Assembly: GCF_016412875.1 (NCBI RefSeq)
Contig: NZ_JAEKPD010000018.1
Location: forward strand, 1 to 64,000
Length of the DNA: 64,000 nt
Direction of reading: 5' to 3'
Origin: Palleronia pontilimi
Lineage (GTDB): Bacteria; Pseudomonadota; Alphaproteobacteria; Rhodobacterales; Rhodobacteraceae
In this document: piece after piece, positions 45,909 through 55,762 of the stretch
Layout of the letters: each line of letters starts with the position of its first letter
Position numbering within the stretch: position 1 is the stretch's first letter
The notes under the pieces: generated by a model
Databases searched by the model: none
Told to the model about the DNA's origin: nothing
What the model saw: only the letters and a program-made list of their open reading frames with translations
Position numbers and translations under genes: made by a program

Positions 45909-46351
45909 AGGATGATCGGCAGCAGCGACAGGACGACGATGGCGGTCAGCAGCAGCCGCAGCTGCATCCACCAGGGCGGCGCGAGGTCCTGCCGCCAGAA
46001 CAGCAGGTCCAGCGCCAGGATGCCCGCGAAGCCCAGGGCCAGGTAGATCGCGGCCGAGACCGGTCCGCCGCCGACAAGGAAAAAGGCCCAGAGCGCGGGC
46101 ACCGTCGACAGCGCGTAGCCGCTGGCGGCGATGGCGCCGGTCGCGCGGGTGGCGAAGCCCCAGAGCACGCCGGACATGAACGACAGGATCACCGTGCCGT
46201 AGGCCAACTGCACGTAGGGCCCGACGAAGCGCGGGCCGATGGCGCGCGCGGCCCAGGTGCCGAGGTCGGGCAGCAGCATGGTCGCCACGCCCCACAGGAA
46301 CGGCAGGAGGCCCGCGAGGCCCAGCAGCAGGGGGGCGCGCGGGATGGTCAT
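45905..46351 (-). CDS. DUF3429 membrane protein
   Basis: 148 aa with four to five hydrophobic helices, e.g. LLLGLAGLLPFLWGVATML, GTVILSFMSGVLWGFA and IYLALGFAGILALDLLFW. It fits the DUF3429 family, of unknown function. ATGA overlaps with the LysE gene upstream and with the methyltransferase downstream. Confidence 0.8.
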   Translation of the reverse strand: MTIPRAPLLLGLAGLLPFLWGVATMLLPDLGTWAARAIGPRFVGPYVQLAYGTVILSFMSGVLWGFATRATGAIAASGYALSTVPALWAFFLVGGGPVSAAIYLALGFAGILALDLLFWRQDLAPPWWMQLRLLLTAIVVLSLLPIIL

Positions 46352-46968
46352 GCGCGCTCGACCGCCAGCCGACCGGCCAGGGCTGCGAAGGTGGCGGCGA
46401 TGCCGCGCGACAGCCAGCGCAGCGCCCGCTCGGACGACAGGACGCGGGCGCGGACCTGTGCGGCGGCCACGCCGTAGAGCGCGAAGACGGCCAGCGTCAT
46501 GGCCATGAAGACGGCGCCCAGGACCAGCATCTCGGCCGTGGCGGTGGCGGGGGTGCCCGAGAGGAAGGGCGGCAGCAGCGCCAGGAAGAACAGCGACAGC
46601 TTGGGGTTCAGGATGTTGATGAGCGCGCCGCGCCGGGCGATGCGGGGGCCGGGATCCGAGCCGTCCCGCGCCGCCACGTTCAGCGCGCCGCCCGATCGCA
46701 GCGCCTGCCAGCCGAGGTAGAGCAGGTAGGCCACGCCCGCGAATTTCACGATCTGGAAGGCCAGCGCGCTGGTATGCAGCAGCGCCGCAAGGCCCAGCGT
46801 CGCGGCCAGCAGGTGCGGCACGATCCCGAAGGTGCAGCCCAGCGCCGCCCAGAGCGCCGCGCGCCGCCCCTGGCCCAGGCCGATGGCAAGCGTGTAGATC
46901 ACCCCGGTGCCCGGGGCGATCACGACGACGAAAGCGGTCAGAAGAAACTGGTACGACACGGGCGTCAC
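46348..46968 (-). CDS. LysE/RhtB-family exporter
   Basis: 206 aa with six helices. The N-terminal FVVVIAPGTGVIYTLAIGLGQGRRAAL is the LysE/RhtB signature (PGP replaced by PGT), and GALINILNPKLSLFFLALLPPF is the second typical segment. Members export amino acids or similar solutes; the substrate is not predictable. The start is a GTG at 46968. Confidence 0.88.
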   Translation of the reverse strand: MTPVSYQFLLTAFVVVIAPGTGVIYTLAIGLGQGRRAALWAALGCTFGIVPHLLAATLGLAALLHTSALAFQIVKFAGVAYLLYLGWQALRSGGALNVAARDGSDPGPRIARRGALINILNPKLSLFFLALLPPFLSGTPATATAEMLVLGAVFMAMTLAVFALYGVAAAQVRARVLSSERALRWLSRGIAATFAALAGRLAVERA

Positions 46969-47044
46969 CTTAATCCGGAAATGGTTACGGAAATCATAGC
47001 GTGGACGCGCGCGATGCCAATCGGTGAGCTGTCGGGCCGCGTGT

Positions 47045-47995
47045 TCAGGCGGGTTCGCGCAGCACGCGGGGCACCTTGAACTCGACGGTCTCGACGGCTG
47101 TTTCCACCAGCTGCGCCGTCACGTCGTAGCGGGCGCGGAAGGCGTCGATGACCTCATTCACCAGCACTTCGGGGGCAGAGGCGCCGGCGGTCACGCCGAC
47201 CGAGCGGATGCCGTCGAGCGCGCGCCAGTCGATGTCGCTGGCCCGCTGCACCAGCTGGGCGTAGGGGCAGCCCGCGCGGGTGCCGACCTCGACCAGGCGC
47301 TGGGAGTTGGACGAGTTGGGCGCGCCCACCACCAGCATCGCGTCGCAGTCGGGCGCCATGGCCTTCACCGCTTCCTGGCGGTTGGTGGTGGCGTAGCAGA
47401 TATCTTCCTTGTGCGGCCCGACGATGGCCGGGAAGCGCGCCTTCAGCGCGGCCACGATATGGGCGGTGTCGTCCACGCTGAGCGTCGTCTGGGTGATGAA
47501 GGCCAGCTTGTCGGCATCGCGCGGCTCGAGCCCCGCCACGTCGTCCACGGTTTCGACCAGCAGCACCTCGCCGGGGGGCAGCTGGCCCATGGTGCCCAGC
47601 GTTTCGGGGTGGCCCGCATGGCCGATCATCACCATCTGCAGGCCGTTGGCGTGGTGGCGCTCGGCCTCGATATGGACCTTGCTGACCAGCGGGCAGGTGG
47701 CGTCGACGAAGACCATGTCGCGGCGCCGTGCCTCGGCCGGGACCGCCTTGGGCACGCCGTGGGCAGAGAAGATCACCGGGCGGTCGTTGGGCACCTGGTC
47801 CAGCGTTTCCACGAAGACCGCGCCCTTCTCGCGCAGGGTGTCCACGACGACCTTGTTGTGCACGATCTCGTGGCGGACGAAGACCGGCGCGCCCCATTTG
47901 TGCAAGGCCATCTCGACGATCTTGATGGCGCGATCCACGCCCGCGCAGAAGCCGCGCGGCGCGGCGAGGTAGAGCGTGAGGGGCGGCTTGGTCAT
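47045..47995 (-). CDS. ispH: 4-hydroxy-3-methylbut-2-enyl diphosphate reductase
   Basis: 316 aa, the last enzyme of the MEP isoprenoid pathway. The three cluster-binding Cys lie in [13 protein letters not shown] (about 17), [11 protein letters not shown] (about 101) and [18 protein letters not shown] (near 200); the catalytic Glu is in the region [13 protein letters not shown]. First gene of the leftward run to the TRIC gene. ATG at 47995. Confidence 0.96.
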   Translation of the reverse strand: MTKPPLTLYLAAPRGFCAGVDRAIKIVEMALHKWGAPVFVRHEIVHNKVVVDTLREKGAVFVETLDQVPNDRPVIFSAHGVPKAVPAEARRRDMVFVDATCPLVSKVHIEAERHHANGLQMVMIGHAGHPETLGTMGQLPPGEVLLVETVDDVAGLEPRDADKLAFITQTTLSVDDTAHIVAALKARFPAIVGPHKEDICYATTNRQEAVKAMAPDCDAMLVVGAPNSSNSQRLVEVGTRAGCPYAQLVQRASDIDWRALDGIRSVGVTAGASAPEVLVNEVIDAFRARYDVTAQLVETAVETVEFKVPRVLREPA

Positions 47996-48057
47996 TCGGG
48001 GGATCTCCGGCGGTCAGTGCGTATCACCTAAAGTTGCGCGCCGCCGAATTCCAGAGG

Positions 48058-48789
48058 TCAGAGCGAGTTGATGAGCCGCGCGGCCTCGACCTTGTTGCGC
48101 ACGCCCAGCTTGCGATAGGCGCTCTTGATGTATTCGTTGGCCGTGTTGGGCGTTATGTCGCACATCCGCGCGCATTCCTTGCGGCTGAGGCCGCGCGCCA
48201 AAAGGTAGATCATTTCCTTCTCGCGCGGGCTGAGCGGCGACAGCGGGTCGCTTTGCGGCGCGATCAGCAATTCGCGGAACCCGGTATCGGGGCCGGGGCT
48301 GCGGGCCAGCTCTTCCATGCGGCGATGCACGATCAGGCACGAGAAGCGGATGCGTTCGCGGTGGGGCCAGATGCGGGTCTCGAACGCGTCGCGGTCCAGC
48401 CGCGAGCCCAGGTTAAAGCCGCCGAAGCGCGGCGAGCCTTCCAGCCGCACCGGGATCGCCATGCCCGACTGGAAGCCGTGCTCGCGCGCCGACAGGATGA
48501 AGCTGCGCGCCCTTGCGTTGAGGTAGGGGTAGTCTTCCATGTAGGCCGCGCCGGTCTTCGTGATCTCGTAGGAGCGGCAGCAATGCTGCAGGAACGGATC
48601 GTCCTCGGGGGCGGAGATGTCGTAGAGCGTCGGCAGGTTCGTCATCAGCTGCGCGTCGCGGTTCTCGGCGTTGGCGGTCAGGTAGATGGCGAAATCCAGC
48701 CCCTCGTCGGCCAGCGCCGACAGCGTGGCGTCCCAGAGATCGGCCGCACTGGTGCTGCGCTCGATCTGGTCGATCCGATCCAAAGGCAT
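48058..48789 (-). CDS. LuxR-family autoinducer-binding regulator (solo)
   Basis: 243 aa. N-terminal autoinducer-binding domain (residues 20-165; W20, Y-x-x-x-Y/D positions around YMEDYPYLNARARSF) and a C-terminal LuxR helix-turn-helix (LSPREKEMIYLLARGLSRKECARM...YRKLGVRNKVEAARLINSL). No luxI is in the window, so it may read exogenous or distantly made signals. AAGGGG precedes the ATG at 48789, right after a C6/G6 hairpin (48800-48816). A TACAAT (48858-48853) upstream is a possible -10. Confidence 0.88.
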   Translation of the reverse strand: MPLDRIDQIERSTSAADLWDATLSALADEGLDFAIYLTANAENRDAQLMTNLPTLYDISAPEDDPFLQHCCRSYEITKTGAAYMEDYPYLNARARSFILSAREHGFQSGMAIPVRLEGSPRFGGFNLGSRLDRDAFETRIWPHRERIRFSCLIVHRRMEELARSPGPDTGFRELLIAPQSDPLSPLSPREKEMIYLLARGLSRKECARMCDITPNTANEYIKSAYRKLGVRNKVEAARLINSL

Positions 48790-48934
48790 GGAACCCCTTC
48801 CCCCCTGTCTGGGGGGATGTTGGAGGAATTGACCAAAAGATAAAGTCGAAAAATTGTATCGCCGCCGGGGTCAGTATTGCCTGTTCCGCTTGCACGCGCG
48901 GTTATTTCAGACGGGGGTGTCCGGTTGCGTCGTC

Positions 48935-48956
48935 ATCGGGGCGCCCCCTGATTTTT
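48935..48956 (+). terminator. Terminator-like hairpin on the plus strand upstream of luxR
   Basis: ATCGGGG (48935-48941) pairs with CCCTGAT (48946-48952, one G-T pair) around a 4-nt loop and is followed by TTTT. No plus-strand gene ends here, so it would end an unrecognised short transcript or is fortuitous. Confidence 0.35.
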
Positions 48957-48993
48957 CGGGCCGGGGTCACGATGGGGGCGTGGATGCGAGGGT

Positions 48994-49554
48994 TCAGTTG
49001 TTGACGGCGCGGGGGCTTTGGTCTTCGCGCGGCGGGCGTCCGATCACTTCGCGCAGCTCTTCGAGCTCGATGAAGTTGTCGGCCTGGCGGCGCAACTCGT
49101 CGGCGATCATGGGCGGCTGGCTGCGGATGGTGCTGACCACCGACACGCGCACGCCCGCGCGCTGCAGCGATTCGACCAGCGGGCGGAAATCGCCGTCGCC
49201 CGAGAACAGCACGATGTGATCGACGCGCGGCGCAAGCTCCATGGCGTCGACCGCCAGCTCGATATCCATGTTGCCCTTCACCTTGCGGCGGCCCTGGCTG
49301 TCGGTGAATTCCTTGGCCGGCTTGGTGACCATGGTGAAGCCGTTGTAGTGCAGCCAGTCCACCAGCGGGCGGATCGGGGAATAGTCGTCGTTCTCCAGCA
49401 GGGCGGTGTAGTAAAACGCACGCAGCAGCTTGCCACGCTGCATGAATTCCTGTCTGAGCAACTTGTAGTCGATATCGAAGCCCAAGGATTTCGCCGCGGC
49501 GTAGAGGTTTGATCCGTCAATGAAAAGTGCCAAACGTTCGTCGCGATAAAACAT
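48994..49554 (-). CDS. NYN-domain (LabA/DUF88) putative RNase
   Basis: 186 aa. The PIN-like NYN fold is visible: LALFIDGSNLYAAAKSLG (first Asp), KGNMDIELAVDAMEL (second acidic site) and HIVLFSGDGDFRPLVESL (third, DGD). These acidic residues bind metal in related nucleases. Targets unknown. AGGAT upstream of the ATG at 49554. Divergent from folK with 107 nt between, which holds an AAGTGTC/GACACTT dyad (49602-49608 and 49641-49647). Confidence 0.88.
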   Translation of the reverse strand: MFYRDERLALFIDGSNLYAAAKSLGFDIDYKLLRQEFMQRGKLLRAFYYTALLENDDYSPIRPLVDWLHYNGFTMVTKPAKEFTDSQGRRKVKGNMDIELAVDAMELAPRVDHIVLFSGDGDFRPLVESLQRAGVRVSVVSTIRSQPPMIADELRRQADNFIELEELREVIGRPPREDQSPRAVNN

Positions 49555-49661
49555 GATAGATCCTCGAATAGCCTCCCGCGGGAGTTTGGGCCATCACTGC
49601 CAAAGTGTCGCGCCCGTTCCGACCGGCTACATAACCTTCTGACACTTCGGCGCAATAATCC

Positions 49662-50246
49662 ATGACAGATGTGACGCAACGGCATGCTTTTGTGGCGCTT
49701 GGCGCCAATCTGCCCGGCAATGCCGGAAAACCGGCACAAATGCTGCTTGCCGCCTTGCATCTTCTTGACACGAAAGCATTCCGGTTGCAGCGCGTCAGCC
49801 GGTTGATGCGGACCCCCGCGTTTCCGGCCGGATCCGGTCCCGATTTCGTGAATGCGGTGGCGCTGTTCCAGACCGCGCTGGACGCCGATCGGGCGCTGGC
49901 CCACCTGCACGCCGTCGAGGCCGAACTGGGCCGGGCGCGCGACGGGCGCTGGGCCGCGCGCACGATCGATCTGGACCTGCTGGCGCTGGGCGACAGGGTG
50001 GTGCCGGACCGCGAGGTGTATCTGCACTGGCACGACCTGCCGTTCGAGCGGCAGAAACGCGAGGCGCCAGATCAGCCGATTCTGCCGCATCCGCGCCTGC
50101 ACGAGCGCGCCTTCGTGCTGGTGCCGATGGCCGAGATCGCGCCCGATTGGCGTCACCCGGTGCTGGGCCTTGACGTGGCAGGGATGCTGGCCCGCCTGCC
50201 CGCGGGCGACGTGGCCGCGATCCGGCCGATTTCCGACCCGGACTAG
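49662..50246 (+). CDS. folK: 2-amino-4-hydroxy-6-hydroxymethyldihydropteridine pyrophosphokinase
   Basis: 194 aa, folate pathway. HPPK motifs: [11 protein letters not shown] at the N-terminus, the signature [19 protein letters not shown] with the Mg-binding Asp pair, and [21 protein letters not shown]. It pyrophosphorylates the pterin before dihydropteroate synthesis. Slightly longer than E. coli FolK. It precedes rpoZ. Confidence 0.95.
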   Translation: MTDVTQRHAFVALGANLPGNAGKPAQMLLAALHLLDTKAFRLQRVSRLMRTPAFPAGSGPDFVNAVALFQTALDADRALAHLHAVEAELGRARDGRWAARTIDLDLLALGDRVVPDREVYLHWHDLPFERQKREAPDQPILPHPRLHERAFVLVPMAEIAPDWRHPVLGLDVAGMLARLPAGDVAAIRPISDPD

Positions 50247-50258
50247 CGGATTCGCGAC

Positions 50259-50300
50259 TTGTCAATCCTTTTGTCATCGTCTAAGGCAGGCCCCTTACAC
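50259..50300 (+). promoter_or_regulatory. Candidate rpoZ promoters
   Basis: TTGTCA occurs twice (50259-50264 and 50271-50276). The first has TAAGGC after 17 nt, the second TTACAC after 18 nt. Either could serve rpoZ. Both -10 boxes are weak. Confidence 0.35.
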
Positions 50301-50322
50301 ATTCGAGATCAAGAGGTGCCCC

Positions 50323-50676
50323 ATGGCCCGCGTGACCGTAGAAGACTGCGTCGACAAAGTGCCCAACCGCTTCGAGCTGGTGATGCTGGCCGCCCATCGT
50401 GCGCGGGAAATCGCGGCAGGCTCGACCCCCACGGTCGACCGCGACAACGACAAGAACCCCGTCGTGTCGTTGCGCGAGATCGCCGAAGAGACGCAGCTTG
50501 CCGATGACCTGCGCGAGCGGATGATCGAATCGCACCAGACCCAGATCGAGGTCGACGAGCCCGAAGAGGACGCGATGGCGCTGCTGATGGGCGCCGAGCA
50601 GGACAAGCCCGCCGACGACGACATGAGCGAAGAAAAACTGCTGCGCGCGCTGATGGAAGCGCAAGGCCAGCAGTAA
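50323..50676 (+). CDS. rpoZ: RNA polymerase omega subunit
   Basis: 117 aa. The omega core is [28 protein letters not shown] (6-33), followed by [10 protein letters not shown]. An acidic tail, common in alphaproteobacteria, makes up the C-terminal 40 residues. It helps RNA polymerase assembly and forms part of a ppGpp site in proteobacteria, which fits the adjacent rsh gene. Confidence 0.96.
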   Translation: MARVTVEDCVDKVPNRFELVMLAAHRAREIAAGSTPTVDRDNDKNPVVSLREIAEETQLADDLRERMIESHQTQIEVDEPEEDAMALLMGAEQDKPADDDMSEEKLLRALMEAQGQQ

Positions 50677-50703
50677 CACGACGGGACGCGGGCGGCAGGC
50701 CGA

Positions 50704-52824
50704 ATGGACGACATCTCCGGCCTGATCGCCCGCATCAAGCAATACCATCCCAAAAGCGACGACGACCTGATCGCGCGCGCCTATGCGTTCGGGTCCGAGA
50801 TGCATCAGGGCCAGTATCGCCATTCGGGCGAGCCCTACATCACGCATCCGCTGGCGGTCGCCCATATCCTTGCGGGCCAGCAGCTGGACGACGCCACCAT
50901 CGTGACGGCGCTGCTGCACGACACGGTCGAGGACACGCGCGCGTCCCATGACGATATCGCCCGGAAGTTCAGCACCGAGATCGCCGAGCTGGTGGACGGT
51001 GTCACCAAGCTGACCAAGCTGCAGCTGAATTCCAACGAGACCAAGCAGGCCGAGAATTTCCGCAAGCTGTTCATGGCGATGAGCCGGGACATGCGGGTGA
51101 TCCTGGTCAAGCTGGCCGACCGGCTGCACAACATGCGCACCATCAAGTCCATGCGGCCCGAGGGCCAGATGCGCAAGGCCCGCGAGACGATGGACATCTA
51201 CGCGCCGCTGGCGGGCCGCATGGGCATGCAGTGGATGCGCGAAGAGCTGGAGGACCTGTCCTTCGGCGTGCTGAACCCCGAGGGCCGCAATTCGATCATC
51301 CGCCGCTTCATCACCCTGCAGCGCGAATCGGGCGACGTGATCGACAAGATCACATCCGATATCCGCGCCGAGCTGGACCGGATCGGCCTGGACGGCGAAG
51401 TGCACGGCCGCGCCAAGAAGCCGTTTTCCATTTGGCGCAAGATGGAAGAGAAGAAGATCGGCTTCTCGCGCCTGTCCGACATCTACGGCTTCCGCGTCAT
51501 CGTCGCCGACGAAGCCGCCTGCTACGCCGTGCTGGGCGCCATCCACCAGCGCTGGCGGGCCGTGCCGGGCCGCTTCAAGGATTACATCAGCCAGCCCAAG
51601 TCGAACGGCTACCGCTCGATCCACACGACCGTGTCGGGCCGCGACGGCAAGCGGGTCGAGGTGCAGATCCGCACCCGCCAGATGCACGAGGTGGCCGAAA
51701 GCGGCGTCGCGGCGCACTGGTCCTATCGCGATGGCGAGCGGGCGGTGAACCCGTTCGCCGTCGATCCCGCGGGCTGGATCGCGACGCTGAACGAGCAATT
51801 CGACAGCGCCGAGGATCACGACGAGTTCCTGGAAGCTGTGAAGCTGGAGATGTACCAGGACCAGGTCTTCTGCTTCACGCCCCAGGGCGAGGTGGTGAAG
51901 CTGCCCAAGGGCGCCACGCCGCTGGACTTCGCCTATGCCATCCACACGCGCATCGGCGATGCCTGCGTGGGCGCCAAGGTCGACCACGTGCGCGTCCCGC
52001 TCTGGACGCGGCTGAGGAACGGGCAGAGCGTCGAGATCCTGACCGCCGAGGGCCAGCGCCCGCAATCGACGTGGATGGACATCGTGGCCACCGGGCGCGC
52101 CAAGACCGCGATCCGCAAATCGCTGCGCGCCGCCGACCGCGACAAGTTCATCCGGCTGGGCAACGAGCTGGCGCGCGTGGCCTTCGATGCGGCGGGCAAG
52201 CGGCTGACCAACAAGGCGCTGGGCACCGCAGCGCGGCTGCTGAACATCCCCGACAGCGACGAGCTGCTGGCCCGGCTCGGCTCGGCCGAGCTGCAGGCGC
52301 GCCGGGTGATCGAGGTGCTGTTCCCCGAGCTGGTGCTGGTCAAGGGCGACGAGATCGAGGCCGGCGCCGCGATCGTGGGGCTCGAGGGCGACCAGGCCTT
52401 CGCGCGGGCGCAATGCTGCCAGCCGGTCCCGGGCGAGCGCATCGTCGGCATCACCAGCCGGGGCAAGGGCGTGACCATCCACGCCATCGACTGCCCCACG
52501 CTGATTGATTTCGAAGACCGCCCCGACCGCTGGGTCGACCTGCACTGGCATTCGGGCACGCACCCGGCGGTGCATACCGTTACCTTCGAGCTGACCCTGA
52601 CCAACGACGCGGGCGTTCTGGGGCGCATCTGCACGCTGATCGGGTCGCAAAAGGCCAACATCTCGGACCTGGTGTTTTGCGACAAGAAACCCGATTTCTA
52701 TCGCGTCCAGATCGATATAGACCTGCGCAGCGTGGAGCATATGCACGCGGTCCGGCTGTCGCTGGAATCGGATGCGGATGTCGCGACGATCACGCGGGTG
52801 CGCAATCCCGACCGCAAACCCTGA
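50704..52824 (+). CDS. rsh: Bifunctional (p)ppGpp synthetase/hydrolase (Rsh)
   Basis: 706 aa. The hydrolase HD domain contains HDTVEDT (about 75) and RLHNMRT. The synthetase region has GRAKKPFSIWRKM and IYGFRVIV, with SNGYRSIHTTV. A TGS domain (FCFTPQGEVVKLPKGATPLDFAYAIHT) and a C-terminal ACT domain (ending RNPDRKP) follow. With both catalytic regions intact it should make and degrade the alarmone. It follows rpoZ by 27 nt. Confidence 0.95.
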   Translation: MDDISGLIARIKQYHPKSDDDLIARAYAFGSEMHQGQYRHSGEPYITHPLAVAHILAGQQLDDATIVTALLHDTVEDTRASHDDIARKFSTEIAELVDGVTKLTKLQLNSNETKQAENFRKLFMAMSRDMRVILVKLADRLHNMRTIKSMRPEGQMRKARETMDIYAPLAGRMGMQWMREELEDLSFGVLNPEGRNSIIRRFITLQRESGDVIDKITSDIRAELDRIGLDGEVHGRAKKPFSIWRKMEEKKIGFSRLSDIYGFRVIVADEAACYAVLGAIHQRWRAVPGRFKDYISQPKSNGYRSIHTTVSGRDGKRVEVQIRTRQMHEVAESGVAAHWSYRDGERAVNPFAVDPAGWIATLNEQFDSAEDHDEFLEAVKLEMYQDQVFCFTPQGEVVKLPKGATPLDFAYAIHTRIGDACVGAKVDHVRVPLWTRLRNGQSVEILTAEGQRPQSTWMDIVATGRAKTAIRKSLRAADRDKFIRLGNELARVAFDAAGKRLTNKALGTAARLLNIPDSDELLARLGSAELQARRVIEVLFPELVLVKGDEIEAGAAIVGLEGDQAFARAQCCQPVPGERIVGITSRGKGVTIHAIDCPTLIDFEDRPDRWVDLHWHSGTHPAVHTVTFELTLTNDAGVLGRICTLIGSQKANISDLVFCDKKPDFYRVQIDIDLRSVEHMHAVRLSLESDADVATITRVRNPDRKP

Positions 52825-52841
52825 GAAAGGCGACACCGGTT

Positions 52842-53504
52842 TTGTTCAAGCGGCGCAAGCCCAGATCGACCCTGGCGCATATGGGGCGTTGGCTGTACCC
52901 GCGCGGCGGGTGGTGGCGCGCGATCCTGTACATGGTGCACCGGCTGCGCCGCCTGCCGGACCCCGCCTACAAGATCAGCCGCGGCATCGCGGCGGGCGTC
53001 TTCACCAGTTTCACGCCGCTTTTCGGGCTGCATTTCCTGGTGGCCGCGGGCCTGGCGTGGCTGATGGGCGGCAACATCGTCGCGGCGCTGCTGGCCACCT
53101 TCGTGGGCAACCCGATCACCTTCCCGGTCATCGCCGGCGTATCGGTGGGGCTGGGCAGCAAGCTGCTGGGCCAGGATCACCCGCTGCCGCTGGACGAGAC
53201 GTTCGACGCCTTCAGCCGGGTGTCGGTCGAGCTTTGGACCAACGCCAACGCGCTGCTGACCGGCGGGTCGGTTGAGTTCGACGGGCTGGACCTGTTCATG
53301 AGCCGCGTCTTCCTGCCCTACCTGGTCGGGGGCATCATCCCCGGCGTGCTGGCGGGGCTGGCGGCCTACGCGATTTCGCGCCCCGTCATTGCGGCCTATC
53401 AGAAGTCGCGCATAAAGCGGCTGAAGAAGAAGTTCGAAAAGCAGCGCCGCGCCGCGCAGACCAGTGCCGCGCGTCGCCTGAAGAAGGAAGCGACCGATGG
53501 CTGA
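52842..53504 (+). CDS. DUF2062 membrane protein
   Basis: 220 aa. The DUF2062 core is [35 protein letters not shown] and [22 protein letters not shown], with three to four helices and a Lys/Arg-rich tail. Function unknown; it commonly sits between rsh and pdxJ in this family of bacteria. No ATG precedes the conserved N-terminus, so a TTG at 52842 (LFKRRKPRS) is assumed, with AAAGG 12 nt upstream. Overlaps pdxJ by 8 nt. Confidence 0.82.
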   Translation: MFKRRKPRSTLAHMGRWLYPRGGWWRAILYMVHRLRRLPDPAYKISRGIAAGVFTSFTPLFGLHFLVAAGLAWLMGGNIVAALLATFVGNPITFPVIAGVSVGLGSKLLGQDHPLPLDETFDAFSRVSVELWTNANALLTGGSVEFDGLDLFMSRVFLPYLVGGIIPGVLAGLAAYAISRPVIAAYQKSRIKRLKKKFEKQRRAAQTSAARRLKKEATDG

Positions 53505-54240
53505 GCACCTGCGACTGGGCGTCAATATCGACCACGTGGCGACGGTCCGGAACGCGCGCGGAGGCGGTGTGCCCGACCCGGTGCGCGCCGCGAAGCTGGC
53601 CGAGGCGTCGGGCGCCGACGGTATCACGGCGCATCTGCGCGAGGACCGACGCCACATCTCGGACGCCGATATCGAGAACCTGATGGCGGCGCTGACGGTG
53701 CCGCTGAACTTCGAGATGGCGGCCACCGACGAGATGCAGGCCATCGCCCTGCGCCACAAGCCCCACGCCGTATGCCTGGTGCCCGAGCGGCGCGAGGAAC
53801 GCACGACCGAAGGGGGCCTGGAGGTCGCGCGCGAAGAGAACAAGCTGGCGCATTTCATCGCGCCCCTGGCCGAGGCCGGGTGCCGGGTGTCGATCTTCAT
53901 CGCCGCCGACTGCCGCCAGATCGAGGCCGCGGCGCGCATCGGTGCGCAGGTGGTCGAGCTGCATACCGGCGCTTATTGCGATGCCTTCGCCGAGGGCCGG
54001 ATGGACGACGCGGCCGCGGAAGTGGCGCGGCTGACCGACATGGCCGCCTTCGCCCATGATCTGGGTCTGGAAGTCCACGCGGGCCACGGCCTGACCTACG
54101 ACACGGTGCCGCCCATCGCCGCGCTGCCGCAGGTGGTGGAGCTGAACATCGGCCATTTCCTGATCGGCGAGGCGATCTTCCTGGGCCTCGAGCCCGCCAT
54201 CGCCCGGATGCGCGAAATCATGGACACCGCGCGGGGGTAG
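53497..54240 (+). CDS. pdxJ: Pyridoxine 5'-phosphate synthase
   Basis: A 247-aa TIM barrel that makes pyridoxine 5'-phosphate from deoxyxylulose 5-phosphate and aminoacetone phosphate. It begins [19 protein letters not shown], has [16 protein letters not shown], and [37 protein letters not shown] at the end. AAGGAAG upstream of the ATG. acpS usually follows; here an AT-rich insertion begins right after the stop. Confidence 0.96.
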   Translation: MAEHLRLGVNIDHVATVRNARGGGVPDPVRAAKLAEASGADGITAHLREDRRHISDADIENLMAALTVPLNFEMAATDEMQAIALRHKPHAVCLVPERREERTTEGGLEVAREENKLAHFIAPLAEAGCRVSIFIAADCRQIEAAARIGAQVVELHTGAYCDAFAEGRMDDAAAEVARLTDMAAFAHDLGLEVHAGHGLTYDTVPPIAALPQVVELNIGHFLIGEAIFLGLEPAIARMREIMDTARG

Positions 54241-54242
54241 GT
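54229..54242 (+). repeat. Left 14-nt arm of an imperfect inverted repeat flanking the DUF3800 insert
   Basis: GCGCGGGGGTAGGT, overlapping the end of pdxJ. It matches 13 of 14 bases of the inverted copy at 55763-55776. It may mark the insertion boundary or be coincidence in GC-rich DNA. Confidence 0.35.
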
Positions 54243-54604
54243 GGGGACCCGTCGTTGAGGGGCGTTGGTCGGGTATGGGGGGAGCCTGTTCGTTGCGGCC
54301 TTAAGCATCGACGTTCTTTGGGGCGGGAAGGAGGCACTGTTACGAAGAAAACGAATGCCAACAATACGAAGCTAACGTTATTTGCGAAATTCAATGAACT
54401 GCATAGACTGCCTGATGGGATTTAAAATGATAGATGCTTGGTCTCTGAAGCATTTCACGTTTTCTAAGGTTTTGAGTGACTACACTAATTATTGAATACT
54501 GGCGCTTTTTGCTTTTTCGAAGTCGCTTAGATTGCGGCCTTTCTTGGAGCTGTCAGATACTCGCTCTTCATGCAGGCCGCGATCAGGAAATAGTGGAGTG
54601 TGGA
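54241..54604. other. AT-rich non-coding stretch ahead of the DUF3800 gene
   Basis: 364 nt. The base composition drops abruptly from about 54330 on. The only ORF of note is about 33 codons (from the ATG near 54392) without a ribosome-binding site. Several AT-rich -10-like boxes are present, none decisive. Confidence 0.5.
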
Positions 54605-55630
54605 ATGTTTGCATATACTGATGAAACTGGGCACTCAGGAAGGAACATATTTGACAAAAACGAAATTTTTCGACTAGGGAGCATTCTGTCCATTAATGAT
54701 ATTCGTCACCCATGCGAATCTGTAATAGGTCCGTTTGTTAAAAGAAAGGGAGTGGAAAGGCTGCATGCGAACCAGTGGCAGGACCACGAAATTGCAGAGC
54801 TCGGGCAAAATATTTTAGACACGCTTGATGATGGAAATAAATGGAATTTCAACATCATGCAGATTCACAAGCCTTATGTCGCTCCGACGAAACTGGTCGA
54901 CTTGATATTTGATCCCGGTGAAAATTCTGCAGTTCCGGGAGTGTGGTATTGGGACGAAATGCACAGACACATTCTTTGCCTTATGATGGATGATGCTCTC
55001 AATTTTAAAGCGGCAAAGCAATTTTGGACCGCATATTTAGCTGATGATATAGATGGCGTTATTTGCACCCTTGGCGAAGTCGAGAGTTTTATTTCGTCAG
55101 CTGGTTATCCCAAGCCGTTCAAGTCCGTTGTGAAGGAAGCGTTCAAGTTTGCCCGCAAATCGCCGGGTAGCTTTACAATGAACGCAACTCGAAAAAGGAA
55201 GGGTTATCAGGCGCATACTCCTAACGTTATCGCATTTACCCAACTTTTTCAGGCCATCCACGAATTTTCAAGAGACACTGGCAGTAAGCCGGAAATTCTC
55301 TTTCACGATAAGCAAGATGAATTTCGAAGTGAGCTCCAAGACACTTACCAATGTTTTGGCGGCGTTGTCATTCAAGACACGTGTGATGGGAGCTGGCCGG
55401 ACGCAATCTTGGCAGATTATAAAATCGGAGAATTAGAGATCCTCCCTTCCGTGGACAATGCAGGATTGCAAGCTGCCGATCTATTGCTGTGGGTAAATCA
55501 ACGAAGCTCTGATAACGCGGAGATAAATGTCTTAAAAGATAGGTTGGGCTCACTCGAAAGCCCCTACTACATAGGAAGGGGTATGTCGGAACTAATCGTC
55601 GACATACATATGAAACAAAGAGCTCGATAA
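54605..55630 (+). CDS. DUF3800 domain protein on an AT-rich insertion
   Basis: 341 aa. The N-terminal MFAYTDETGHSGRNIFD is the DUF3800 hallmark (acidic D-E pair after a strand), and LPSVDNAGLQAADLLLWVNQ near the C-terminus is its second conserved segment; the fold is RNase H-like. Function is not established; the family is scattered on mobile and defence-rich DNA. Codon use and base composition (many AAA, ATT, TTT) differ strongly from neighbours, so recent transfer is likely. GGAG precedes the ATG; upstream in-frame starts lack support. No partner gene is present. Confidence 0.82.
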   Translation: MFAYTDETGHSGRNIFDKNEIFRLGSILSINDIRHPCESVIGPFVKRKGVERLHANQWQDHEIAELGQNILDTLDDGNKWNFNIMQIHKPYVAPTKLVDLIFDPGENSAVPGVWYWDEMHRHILCLMMDDALNFKAAKQFWTAYLADDIDGVICTLGEVESFISSAGYPKPFKSVVKEAFKFARKSPGSFTMNATRKRKGYQAHTPNVIAFTQLFQAIHEFSRDTGSKPEILFHDKQDEFRSELQDTYQCFGGVVIQDTCDGSWPDAILADYKIGELEILPSVDNAGLQAADLLLWVNQRSSDNAEINVLKDRLGSLESPYYIGRGMSELIVDIHMKQRAR

Positions 55631-55762
55631 AAGCGTCTAGGTAAGATTTGCTACCATCAATCGTGATCCGCGCGATGCGTGCAAGTCTGTTATAGGCCGG
55701 AACGAGACTTTCCCACTTGCAACGCAAGACTCACTTCAACCCGCTCTCACAAGCGCCCCCAA

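Noticed and set aside
50281..52836. Open frame of about 851 codons on the minus strand over rpoZ and rsh
   Set aside because: Antisense shadow of two universally conserved genes.
54392..54493. 33-codon ORF in the AT-rich leader of the DUF3800 gene
   Set aside because: No RBS, no recognisable motif, and such ORFs are expected by chance at this composition.
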